Positions 1-7,128 of a stretch of 9,148 bases of DNA are shown here, one piece after another (positions within the stretch are counted from its first letter, which is position 1; every line of letters starts with the position of its first letter). Below the pieces are notes generated by a model. It ran no database searches, was not told where the DNA came from, and was given only the letters and a program-made list of their open reading frames with translations. The stretch is from positions 1 to 9,148 of the forward strand of contig MNYD01000122.1 in the NCBI GenBank assembly GCA_001872925.1. The letters are read 5' to 3'. The position numbers and the translations under genes were made by a program. Source of the stretch: Dehalococcoidia bacterium CG2_30_46_19 (GTDB taxonomy: Bacteria > Chloroflexota > Dehalococcoidia > GIF9 > AB-539-J10).

Positions 1-833
1 TTCCTCAATGCGTCTGTTTCCCAGAGTTCCAGCGATTTCTTTTCCTCTTCAAGGTAAGCACGCTGCCGCTTCATGAGCAAATCCCAATCAACTTTATGAC
101 CCTCGAAATCTGGACCATCAACGCAGGCAAACTTAGTTTCCCCTCCCACAGATACCCGGCAACAACCACACATCCCGGTGCCATCGACCATTATCGGACT
201 TAGGCTCACAATGGTGTTGACACCATAAAGTCTGGTAGCTTCTGAACAAAGCATCATCATGAATGGACAGCCGCGTGCAAACACTCTTTCTATTCTCTGC
301 CCCTGTTCTAACATCCCCTTAATCACATCATTGACCCAACCTTTACGTCCATAAGAACCATCCCCCGTAGTCACTATCAACTTATCGCTTGCTTGACGCA
401 GAGGTTCTTCCCAAAAAAGAAGGAACTTACTCCTTGCCTCTATGATTGAGATAACCTCGTTGCCCACTTTTTTCAATGCCCTGACAACAGGTAAAATGGC
501 ACCGATTCCGTAGCACCCGCCGGCACAAATAACTGTGCCAAATTTTTCGATGCGCGTAGGTAAACCTAATGGACCAACAAGACTGAAAATGTGAGCACCT
601 GGTTTAAGTTGCGCTAATTTATAAGTAGTCATTCCCACTTCAAGGAAAACAATAGTGATAATCCCTTCGCTTTCATCCCAGTCAGAGATAGTTAAAGGGA
701 TACGTTCTCCTTTCTCATCAACCATAACGATAACAAATTGCCCTGGCTGGATTTTCCTGGCCACTGTTGGTGCCTCTACCTTCAACAAATGAACGTTAGG
801 AGCTAAATCCTCACTTGCTACTACCCTATACAT
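1..833 (-). CDS. nfnA: NfnA-like FAD/NAD(H)-binding [2Fe-2S] subunit, C-terminus cut by window edge
   Basis: Belongs to the ferredoxin-NADP reductase-like family that includes NfnA, sulfide dehydrogenase beta and PyrK. Such subunits bind FAD and NAD(H) and pass electrons through a [2Fe-2S] cluster to a partner. The 277 codons present run from ATG at 833, preceded by AAGGTGG at good spacing. Seen: FAD-binding RIPLTI (residues 44-49); a GGCYGIGAILP nucleotide-binding loop (105-115); DGSYGRKGWV (158-167), typical of NfnA; and a cluster motif D217-x4-C222-x2-C225-x11-C237. PyrK has Cys at the first of these four positions. An Asp there fits NfnA, where an Asp ligand has been reported. The 29-base gap after the FDH-like gene indicates co-transcription. 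NfnA usually works with NfnB, which would be expected downstream (beyond position 1) but is not visible. Alternatively it could serve the NuoEF/FDH-like complex directly. Little of the C-terminus should be missing. Confidence 0.85.
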   Translation of the reverse strand, partial: MYRVVASEDLAPNVHLLKVEAPTVARKIQPGQFVIVMVDEKGERIPLTISDWDESEGIITIVFLEVGMTTYKLAQLKPGAHIFSLVGPLGLPTRIEKFGTVICAGGCYGIGAILPVVRALKKVGNEVISIIEARSKFLLFWEEPLRQASDKLIVTTGDGSYGRKGWVNDVIKGMLEQGQRIERVFARGCPFMMMLCSEATRLYGVNTIVSLSPIMVDGTGMCGCCRVSVGGETKFACVDGPDFEGHKVDWDLLMKRQRAYLEEEKKSLELWETDALR

Positions 834-862
834 TTATCCACCTTCGGTACATTGATTATGAT

Positions 863-3562
863 TCATTGGACCTTTCCCACCCTCACTGCACATAGCTTAA
901 TTTCAAATGGCTCGGTAACAACATCACGATCAACTGTGAGGCGAAACAAGCTGTCAATAAAGTGAAATTTAAGGCAGACTGTGCCACATAATACGTTCTT
1001 CGTCACTTTCGCCTTAGCGATGCTTTCACCATGCCGTGAAACTATCCTCACTTCATCCCCGTCACTGATGCCAAGTTTGACAGCATCGGCTGAACTTATC
1101 TCCAGCAATTCTCGGTCACAAAGCCTGCTGAAACCCGCCATTTTTGATTGGACGTCAACACTGGCATAAAAACAATAGAGGCTGGGTTGAGCCATAAGAA
1201 TCAAAGGATATTGACTATCCACTGCCTCGGTAGCTTCTTCATAATCAATGGGCATAAACTTGGCTTTGTCGCCAGCTTTTTCTCTTCCACGAGTGGGCAT
1301 ACCGAAGTGTCCATCATCAGCATTCCTATACTGGGGTATAAAGTTGCCAATTTCATTCATTACCTCACTGGATTGAGAGAAATCGAAACCGCTAGCGTGC
1401 ATCTTTTGAGCAATTTGACATCCTATCCACCAACCGGGTCGAGCGTAGTTTATAGGCTCAATAATCTTCCTCACGGGTTGTATCCGATGCTCAGTATTGG
1501 TGAAAGTGCCATCTTGCTCGGCAAAACTCGCTGCTGGCAACACTACATGGGCCAAGTATGCCGTATCGGAAAGAAAGACATCTTGAACAACCAGAAATTC
1601 CAATTTGGATAATAAGTCCTTGTACCTAGAACACATTGCCATTAGCAATGCATCCTGCCCGAAAATATAAAGTGCCTTTACTTGTCCCTTATCAATGGCG
1701 TCAAAGACCTTAGTAACAGCCAGCCCTGGCATTGAAGGCAATTTGCAGCTCCATGCGGCTTCAAATTTCTGCCTCATTTCAGAAACAGGCTGGCAACCAG
1801 GATAAAGGTAGGGCGAAGCTCCTACATCATAGACGCCCTGAGCGTTATTCAACATCCCCAGCAAGTTAACCCCAGATGATGGCTTACCTACGTTGCCAGT
1901 AAGCATAGCTAAATCGCAAATAGCGAACACACTATCTAGCTCGTAAGTAAGTGGAATGCTTCCCAGAGGGTAAATAATGGACGCAGGCTTAGTGGTAGCA
2001 TAACATCGAGCAGCTTCAACAATCTGGTGCCATGAAACACCCGTGGTTTTCTCCACAAAATCAGGCTTAAGTTCTGCCAGGGATTCTTTTAAACCATTAA
2101 AGTTCTCACAGTACTTGTCAACAAACGCCTGCTCAACTAAGTCTTCACTGATGATAACCTGCATCATACCCAAGAACAAAGCGACTTCGCTGCCCGGTGA
2201 GTTTTGCAACCAGCTATCAGCAAAACGACACAGTTCAACTTTGAATGGGCTAATCACGATAAGCTTTGCCCCTTTACTCACCGCTTTCTTTATCTTTAGC
2301 TCGGCAATCGGTTGAACAGAAGCTACACTGCCGTTAATAGTCACTATGCAAGCCGCATTTTCAATCTCGCCAATGGAGCTAGCAATGATACCGCTACCCA
2401 ATCTCCGAATTAGACCGTTCAATAAAGGAGTCTGATAAAAGGAAGCGCTGTTATCAATATTATTGGTATTCATTACCACACGTGCGAATTTCTGGGCAAT
2501 ATAGCTGTCCTCATTGGTATTGGTAGCGGATGACAAAAGAGCAAACTGTTCCCCTCTATATTCAGGCAGTCTATCAGCTATCAATTGGCTGGCTTCATCC
2601 CAGGTTGCCTCTTGTAAGATATCGTCCCGTTTGATTAAAGGAGAGGCTAAACGAGCAGGGTGATGAACAAATTGCGCAATGCCAAAACGACCTTTGACAC
2701 ATGCTTGACCCTGGTTTATCCCACTCAATGCCGGTATAGAGTTAATGACTTTGCCCGCCTTGACCTGAAGTTCTAGCTGACAACCAATACTACAGTGAGG
2801 GCAAGTGGTAGTTTCCGAGCGTTCAGGTACCCCCAGCCACTTAGCTGTCTTTTCAACAAGAGCCCCTGTGGGACAAGCATCAACACAAGCACCACAGAAT
2901 TGGCAGCCTGAATCTTCCAAGCTTCGACCAAAGGCAGTGCCTACCAAAGCGTGAGAGCCTCGATAAGTAAAAGCGATAGCACCTACTCCTCGCAACTCCT
3001 GGCACACTCTCACACAGCGCCCACAGAGAATACACAGGTTGTAATCCCGGTCAAAAAAGGGAGAATCCCTTAATACCGGAACTTCTCTGGGGGTATAAGG
3101 AAGGCTTATTTCGCCTATGCCTATGTAATCGGCTAACTTCTGCAATTCACAGCGTCCATTCTCAGGACATGTATGACAACCAACAACCATCCTCGTTTTT
3201 TGCACCTGTCCTCTGAATTGTTCACAGTATTCCCGCCTATCACAAGTAACACAAAAATAAGGGTGCTCACTTAGAATCAGTTCCAGGACATTACGGCGCA
3301 GCTCCTGTATTGCTGGTGTATCGGTAGAAACTGCCATGCCTTCAGCCGCTGGCGTGGTGCAAGAGGTAGGAAACCCTTTCATACCCTCAACCTCCACAAT
3401 GCAAAGCCGACATCCCCCATAAGGAGTAAGTGGCTGATAATAACACAGAGTAGGAATATAAATTCCCGCTTCGGTAGCTGCCTGGAGTATTGTAGCTCCC
3501 TTCTTTGCAGTAATCTGTTGACCGTTAATGGTCAGGGTAACAGTTCTTGCTTCTTCAGTCAT
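863..3562 (-). CDS. NuoG/formate-dehydrogenase alpha-like Fe-S subunit with degenerate catalytic site
   Basis: An 899-residue protein with NAD-linked formate dehydrogenase alpha architecture. Seen in order: N-terminal [2Fe-2S] domain (C40, C51, C54, C68); NuoG-type His-Cys cluster (H100, C104, C107, C113) followed by a second C-x2-C-x5-C (C129, C132, C138); two ferredoxin [4Fe-4S] motifs (C177/180/183/187 and C220/223/226/230); a molybdopterin-oxidoreductase [4Fe-4S] (C254, C257, C261, C288) with K290; the large molybdopterin-family domain; and a C-terminal domain ending in CAVRVGK as FDHs do. Formate dehydrogenases carry Cys/Sec-His after the NNID motif and an Arg before NNxQG. Here these are Y376, Q377 and G568, and the C-terminal cofactor-binding stretch is also divergent. 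Formate oxidation is therefore unlikely, and cofactor binding is doubtful. ATG at 3562 lies five bases after the NuoF-like stop, with a weak Shine-Dalgarno, so translation is probably coupled. The family call is firm; the substrate is unknown. Confidence 0.9.
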   Translation of the reverse strand: MTEEARTVTLTINGQQITAKKGATILQAATEAGIYIPTLCYYQPLTPYGGCRLCIVEVEGMKGFPTSCTTPAAEGMAVSTDTPAIQELRRNVLELILSEHPYFCVTCDRREYCEQFRGQVQKTRMVVGCHTCPENGRCELQKLADYIGIGEISLPYTPREVPVLRDSPFFDRDYNLCILCGRCVRVCQELRGVGAIAFTYRGSHALVGTAFGRSLEDSGCQFCGACVDACPTGALVEKTAKWLGVPERSETTTCPHCSIGCQLELQVKAGKVINSIPALSGINQGQACVKGRFGIAQFVHHPARLASPLIKRDDILQEATWDEASQLIADRLPEYRGEQFALLSSATNTNEDSYIAQKFARVVMNTNNIDNSASFYQTPLLNGLIRRLGSGIIASSIGEIENAACIVTINGSVASVQPIAELKIKKAVSKGAKLIVISPFKVELCRFADSWLQNSPGSEVALFLGMMQVIISEDLVEQAFVDKYCENFNGLKESLAELKPDFVEKTTGVSWHQIVEAARCYATTKPASIIYPLGSIPLTYELDSVFAICDLAMLTGNVGKPSSGVNLLGMLNNAQGVYDVGASPYLYPGCQPVSEMRQKFEAAWSCKLPSMPGLAVTKVFDAIDKGQVKALYIFGQDALLMAMCSRYKDLLSKLEFLVVQDVFLSDTAYLAHVVLPAASFAEQDGTFTNTEHRIQPVRKIIEPINYARPGWWIGCQIAQKMHASGFDFSQSSEVMNEIGNFIPQYRNADDGHFGMPTRGREKAGDKAKFMPIDYEEATEAVDSQYPLILMAQPSLYCFYASVDVQSKMAGFSRLCDRELLEISSADAVKLGISDGDEVRIVSRHGESIAKAKVTKNVLCGTVCLKFHFIDSLFRLTVDRDVVTEPFEIKLCAVRVGKVQ

Positions 3563-3567
3563 AATGC

Positions 3568-5493
3568 TTAACCCAAATTGTGGTTAAAATGAGTTCCTAC
3601 AGGAATAGGTTTTTCAGGAACCTCAATTTCTTTGCCCGAAACTTTAACCACAGCAGAGAACCTAGTGGGACAAACATCCAGGCATGTGCCGCATTTGATG
3701 CACTTGCTCTGGTCAATAACATGAATCATCTTTTTACCACCAGAAATTGCTTCTGCCGGGCAATTTCGTAGACAAATCCCGCATCCCTGGCATTTATCAG
3801 GCAATATGTAAAAGGAAATGAGTTTCTTACATACACACGCTGGGCAACGCCTTTCCTTGATGTGGGCTTCATATTCGTCACGGAAATAGCGAATAGTGGT
3901 AAGCACAGGATTAGGTGCTGTTTGCCCTAGACCACAAAGGGAGGTCGATTTCACTGTATTAGCCAACTTCTCCAGCAACTCAATGTCGCCAGGCGCACCA
4001 TCACCATTACATATTCGCTCCAAGATATTGAGCATCTGCCGGGTGCCTACTCGGCAAGGCACACATTTACCACAAGACTCCGCCTGGGTAAATGACAGGA
4101 AATATTTTGCGATGTCCACCATACAGGTATCTTCATCCATAACAACCAAGCCGCCAGAGCCCATGATTGAACCTGCGGCAGTAAGAGATTCATAATCAAC
4201 GGGCGAATCAATCATGGTCGCTGGCAGACAGCCGCCTGACGGACCACCGGTTTGCACCGCCTTAAAATCCTTACTGGCGGTGATTCCACCACCAATTTCA
4301 TGAATGATTTCACCGAGTTTAATCCCCAGCGGCACTTCAATTAGTCCAGTCCGCCTGACTTTACCGGCCAAGGAAAACGTCCTGGTTCCTTTGCTTTTCT
4401 CATTGCCATATTGGCTATACCATTCACCACCTCGTTGCATGATCAGCGTCACTCCTGCCCAGGTCTCAACATTATTGATGTTGGTTGGTTTTCCCCACAA
4501 TCCAGAACTCGCTGGAAAGGGAGGACGAGACCTCGGCATTCCCCTTCTACCCTCGATAGAAGCCATCAGCGCAGTTTCTTCACCACAAACAAAAGCTCCG
4601 GCGCCTTCCTTTATCTCCATGTGAAAACCAAAGCCAGAGCCCAATATGTCATCCCCCAGTAAGCCATATTCCTCCATCTGACGTAAAGCTACTGTTAACC
4701 TTTCTAAAGCCAGAGGATATTCAGCACGGCAATATACATAACCATTATTAGCACCAATGGTATAGGCACCAATGACCATCCCTTCCAAAACTGAGTGTGG
4801 GTCACTTTCTAACAGGGCCCGATTCATGAAAGCACCAGGGTCACCCTCATCAGCATTGCAAATAATATATTTTTCTTTCCCTAGTGAACGCCGACAAAGA
4901 GACCACTTCTGCCAGGTGGGGAAACCGGCGCCTCCCCTCCCCCGCAATCCCGCCTTCCTGATCTCCTCTATAATCCCTCCAGGAGTCATGCCAAGAGCCT
5001 TCACCAAGCCACTGTATCCCCCGTTAGCAATATAATGCTTGATATTTTCGGGGTCGATAAAGCCACAATTGCGCAGAATCAGGCGCTTCTGGGACTTAAG
5101 CACTGGTAATTCAAAAAGCTTTGGAATACCATCTAACTCCCCCTCGCCAATATAGCCCAGAGCTAAGTCAGGACGAGGATTATCCTTAATTAAATAATCC
5201 TCGATAAGCTGAGGCACGACCTTTGTGGTCAAGTTGCCATAGAGAATGTGTGGTTGCCCCGGTTTGATTATGTCAATAATAGGCTCTGCATAGCACAAAC
5301 CAATACAGCCAACTTGTATCACGATAGCTTCAATGCGCTGCCGTGCCAGTTCCTCATGAATAACTTCTAAAATATCTAAAGCTCCAGCTGCTCTGCCGCA
5401 GGTAGCGGTCCCAACCAGGATACACGGTTTATCTCCACCCCACAACGCATTCCACTCAGCCACGGACTGTTGATAGATCTGCTCAAAGGTCAT
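3568..5493 (-). CDS. nuoF: NuoF/HydB-like NADH-oxidising FMN/Fe-S subunit with C-terminal 2x[4Fe-4S] domain
   Basis: A 641-residue flavoprotein subunit of an NADH-linked soluble redox complex. Domains seen: an N-terminal thioredoxin-like [2Fe-2S] domain (C24, C32, C63, C67); the NuoF core with the FMN/NADH glycine-rich loop GRGGAGFP (185-192), NADEGDPGAF (213-222) and GAGAFVCGEETAL (297-309); an SLBB domain (about 380-430); the [4Fe-4S] site C474, C477, C480, C520; a CPACVC motif (550-555); and a ferredoxin domain with C568/571/574/578 and C598/601/604/608. Complex I NuoF lacks the N- and C-terminal extensions. HydB, HndC and related bifurcating or NAD-reducing enzymes have them, so the protein probably exchanges electrons between NADH, ferredoxin and the next subunit. 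Its ATG overlaps the NuoE-like stop (ATGA). All expected cofactor residues are present. Whether it truly bifurcates cannot be read from sequence. Confidence 0.93.
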   Translation of the reverse strand: MTFEQIYQQSVAEWNALWGGDKPCILVGTATCGRAAGALDILEVIHEELARQRIEAIVIQVGCIGLCYAEPIIDIIKPGQPHILYGNLTTKVVPQLIEDYLIKDNPRPDLALGYIGEGELDGIPKLFELPVLKSQKRLILRNCGFIDPENIKHYIANGGYSGLVKALGMTPGGIIEEIRKAGLRGRGGAGFPTWQKWSLCRRSLGKEKYIICNADEGDPGAFMNRALLESDPHSVLEGMVIGAYTIGANNGYVYCRAEYPLALERLTVALRQMEEYGLLGDDILGSGFGFHMEIKEGAGAFVCGEETALMASIEGRRGMPRSRPPFPASSGLWGKPTNINNVETWAGVTLIMQRGGEWYSQYGNEKSKGTRTFSLAGKVRRTGLIEVPLGIKLGEIIHEIGGGITASKDFKAVQTGGPSGGCLPATMIDSPVDYESLTAAGSIMGSGGLVVMDEDTCMVDIAKYFLSFTQAESCGKCVPCRVGTRQMLNILERICNGDGAPGDIELLEKLANTVKSTSLCGLGQTAPNPVLTTIRYFRDEYEAHIKERRCPACVCKKLISFYILPDKCQGCGICLRNCPAEAISGGKKMIHVIDQSKCIKCGTCLDVCPTRFSAVVKVSGKEIEVPEKPIPVGTHFNHNLG

Positions 5494-5948
5494 CGATATT
5501 TACGTAAAATCTCCACTACTCTACTAACGGTCATGTGTCCATATACATCCTTATTGACAACCATCACAGGTGCTAAAGCACAGGAACCAAAACAAGCTAC
5601 CCTCTCCAGGCTAAACTTACCATCCCTGGTTATTTCGTCATGTTTAATGCCTAATTTCCGTTCCACCTCATCCAGAATCCTTTCCCCAGCGCGAACATGG
5701 CAGGCAGTCCCCTCACAAACCTTTACAGAATATTCACCTCGCGGAGTTAGATGAATCCCGGTATAGAAAGAAGCAACGCCGAAAACCTCGCTTTCCGATA
5801 TATTGAGGTATTCAGCTACTTCAGAAACCGTCCCTCTAGTGATATATCCCAGCTTGTCCTGAATCTTTTGCAAAATGGGAATCAGTGATTCCCTTCTTTT
5901 TTTATGACAGGTTAATATATCACCTATATCATTTTCGTTAGATTCCAT
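5490..5948 (-). CDS. nuoE: NuoE/HydC-like [2Fe-2S] thioredoxin-fold subunit
   Basis: A 152-residue small subunit (24 kDa family) that partners NuoF-like flavoproteins. Seen: an N-terminal helical region, the family signature SEVFGVASFYT (53-63), and four [2Fe-2S] cysteines C78 and C83 (in CEGTACHVR), C119 and C123 (in CFGSC). ATG at 5948 is preferred over an upstream in-frame TTG at 5981: the ATG has a GAGGG Shine-Dalgarno about 8 bases upstream, while the TTG has none and falls almost on the predicted transcription start of the promoter at 5989-6017. The stop codon overlaps the NuoF-like start by four bases, so the two proteins are probably made together. It heads the NuoE-NuoF-FDH-like-NfnA gene run. 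Confidence 0.93.
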   Translation of the reverse strand: MESNENDIGDILTCHKKRRESLIPILQKIQDKLGYITRGTVSEVAEYLNISESEVFGVASFYTGIHLTPRGEYSVKVCEGTACHVRAGERILDEVERKLGIKHDEITRDGKFSLERVACFGSCALAPVMVVNKDVYGHMTVSRVVEILRKYR

Positions 5949-5988
5949 AGTAGTTTCCCTCGCAATCAATGCATTTGCCAAAATTTGT

Positions 5989-6017
5989 ATTATATCTTAT
6001 CGCAACCAGGATTTGAA
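5989..6017 (-). promoter_or_regulatory. Candidate sigma70-type promoter for the nuoE-nuoF-FDH-like-nfnA run
   Basis: On the minus strand a perfect TATAAT (plus 5989-5994) lies 17 bases from TTCAAA (plus 6012-6017, four of six matches to TTGACA). The site sits between the folD1 stop (6027) and the nuoE-like ATG (5948). Transcription would begin near 5982 and leave a leader of about 34 bases. This would let the redox genes be expressed separately from the folD genes. Confidence 0.5.
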
Positions 6018-6026
6018 TACACCAAA

Positions 6027-6902
6027 TCAACTGTTGTTTGCCTCAGCTGCTGTTACCACATTTGCCAGAAGCATAGTGACCGTCATTGGACCCACGCCAC
6101 CTGGCACAGCAGTAATAGCTTCAGCCTTTTCCTTTACTACCTCAAAATCCACATCGCCAACCAGCTTTCTCCCACCTTCAGTAGAGGAAGCTTCCACGTA
6201 ATTTGCCCCAAAATCTATTACAATCACCCCCTTTTTAACCATATCAGCGGTAATAAAATTTGGCTTATTCACGGAAACAACCAATATGTCAGCCGTTCGA
6301 GTATAGGAAGCTAAATTTGGCGTTGAAGGATGGCACAAGGTCACATTAGCTCCTTCCTTTTCTTGAACCAAAATAGATGCCAGGGGCTTCCCCAATAAGT
6401 TATCAGCATTTATGATTACCACCCGCTTGTCCTTGACATTATAACCGTAGCGAATGAGCAATTCATAAATGCCAATAGAGGCAGCGGGAAGAAACCCAGG
6501 CTGTCCCAGCCAGGCCCTACCTATATTTACCGGATGAAGCCCATCTACATCTTTATCAGGGAAGATAAAGCTCAACACCTTCCCTTCATTTAAATGCGCT
6601 GGCAAAGGGAGCTGAATAAAGATGCCATGAATTTCAGCATTCGAATTAAGCCTCATAATTTCCTGAAATAGCTTCCTTTCCGCTACATCTCGAGGCAACT
6701 TTATTATCTGCGAGTAAATACCTACTTCCGTGCTACCCTTCTCCTTGAGTTTGATATAGCTAACCGAGTCCGGGTCTTCTCCCACGAGTATGCCGGCGAG
6801 CTCAGGAATTATCCCCTTATCCCTGAGTCTCCTCACCCTTTCCTTGAGTTCTTCCTTGATTTCAGCAGAAATCTTCCTGCCGTCAAGTATTATGCCTGGC
6901 AT
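6027..6902 (-). CDS. folD: FolD-family methylene-THF dehydrogenase/cyclohydrolase (paralog 1), altered NADP motif
   Basis: A 291-residue FolD, normal length for the family, which oxidises 5,10-methylene-THF to methenyl-THF and hydrolyses that to 10-formyl-THF in the cytoplasm. Catalytic residues are all present: Y49 and K53 (SYIKLKEKG), Q97 (IQLPLP) and D120 (KDVDG). The C-terminal signature VPGGVGPMT is intact. The dinucleotide loop is unusual: the family's G-R-S before xxxGKP is N165-A166-D167, removing the Arg/Ser that contact the 2'-phosphate of NADP. The usual PCTP motif is PAAS (139-142), and the family's AxG in the later strand is SVN. This may mean NAD use or weakened cofactor binding. 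ATG at 6902 is chosen over an upstream in-frame TTG (6914) because GAGGAG lies four bases before it. It follows folD2 after a repeat-filled gap. Confidence 0.92.
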   Translation of the reverse strand: MPGIILDGRKISAEIKEELKERVRRLRDKGIIPELAGILVGEDPDSVSYIKLKEKGSTEVGIYSQIIKLPRDVAERKLFQEIMRLNSNAEIHGIFIQLPLPAHLNEGKVLSFIFPDKDVDGLHPVNIGRAWLGQPGFLPAASIGIYELLIRYGYNVKDKRVVIINADNLLGKPLASILVQEKEGANVTLCHPSTPNLASYTRTADILVVSVNKPNFITADMVKKGVIVIDFGANYVEASSTEGGRKLVGDVDFEVVKEKAEAITAVPGGVGPMTVTMLLANVVTAAEANNS

Positions 6903-6906
6903 ATTT

Positions 6907-6912
6907 CTCCTC
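6907..6912 (-). promoter_or_regulatory. Shine-Dalgarno site fixing the folD1 start
   Basis: The coding strand reads GAGGAG, then AAAT, then ATG at 6902. The in-frame TTG at 6914 lies upstream of this site, so it is not the start. The site abuts the edge of the repeat-rich intergenic region. Confidence 0.7.
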
Positions 6913-7128
6913 AACCATCATTGCTTTCCCTCAACTGTCATTGCGCCCTTTTCTATTGTCATTGCGAGCCCCTTCACTTACTGTCATTCTGAGCATAGCG
7001 AAGAATCTCACCGCTCAGGGCAGGCTCCGGCGTGGCAATCTCGGTGGGGTACCAGATTGCTTCGTCGAGTTCTCTCGCTTCGCTCGAGACAAGCCTCGCA
7101 ATGACGGAAGGGGGTCATTGCAGGCTCC
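6911..7128. repeat. Structured intergenic repeat element between the two folD paralogs
   Basis: A perfect 11-bp inverted repeat, GTCATTGCGAG (6958-6968) and CTCGCAATGAC (7095-7105), encloses smaller hairpins: ATTCT/AGAAT (6986-6990/7002-7006) and GCAATCT/AGATTGC (7035-7041/7054-7060). On the folD1 side the unit TCAAC(C/T)(A/G)TCATTGC occurs twice (6911-6924 and 6931-6944), followed by a third GTCATTGC. CAGGCTCCG occurs at 7021-7029 and again at 7121-7129. The sequence resembles a dispersed intergenic repeat class seen in several anaerobe genomes (from memory, not searched). It encodes no protein. Its folD2-side end supplies the last codons and stop of folD2. Confidence 0.7.

Noticed and set aside
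863..3562. Functional formate dehydrogenase
   Set aside because: The Cys/Sec, His and Arg of the active site are replaced by Tyr376, Gln377 and Gly568. TAT encodes residue 376, so there is no selenocysteine TGA there.
981..5754. Several plus-strand open frames of 60-154 codons opposite the redox genes
   Set aside because: Each is antisense to a well-conserved protein with intact cofactor motifs. They show no recognisable family features and are shadows.
3568..5948. Respiratory complex I (Nuo) operon
   Set aside because: The NuoF-like subunit carries N-terminal [2Fe-2S] and C-terminal ferredoxin extensions typical of soluble HydB/HndC-type enzymes, and no membrane subunits are present.
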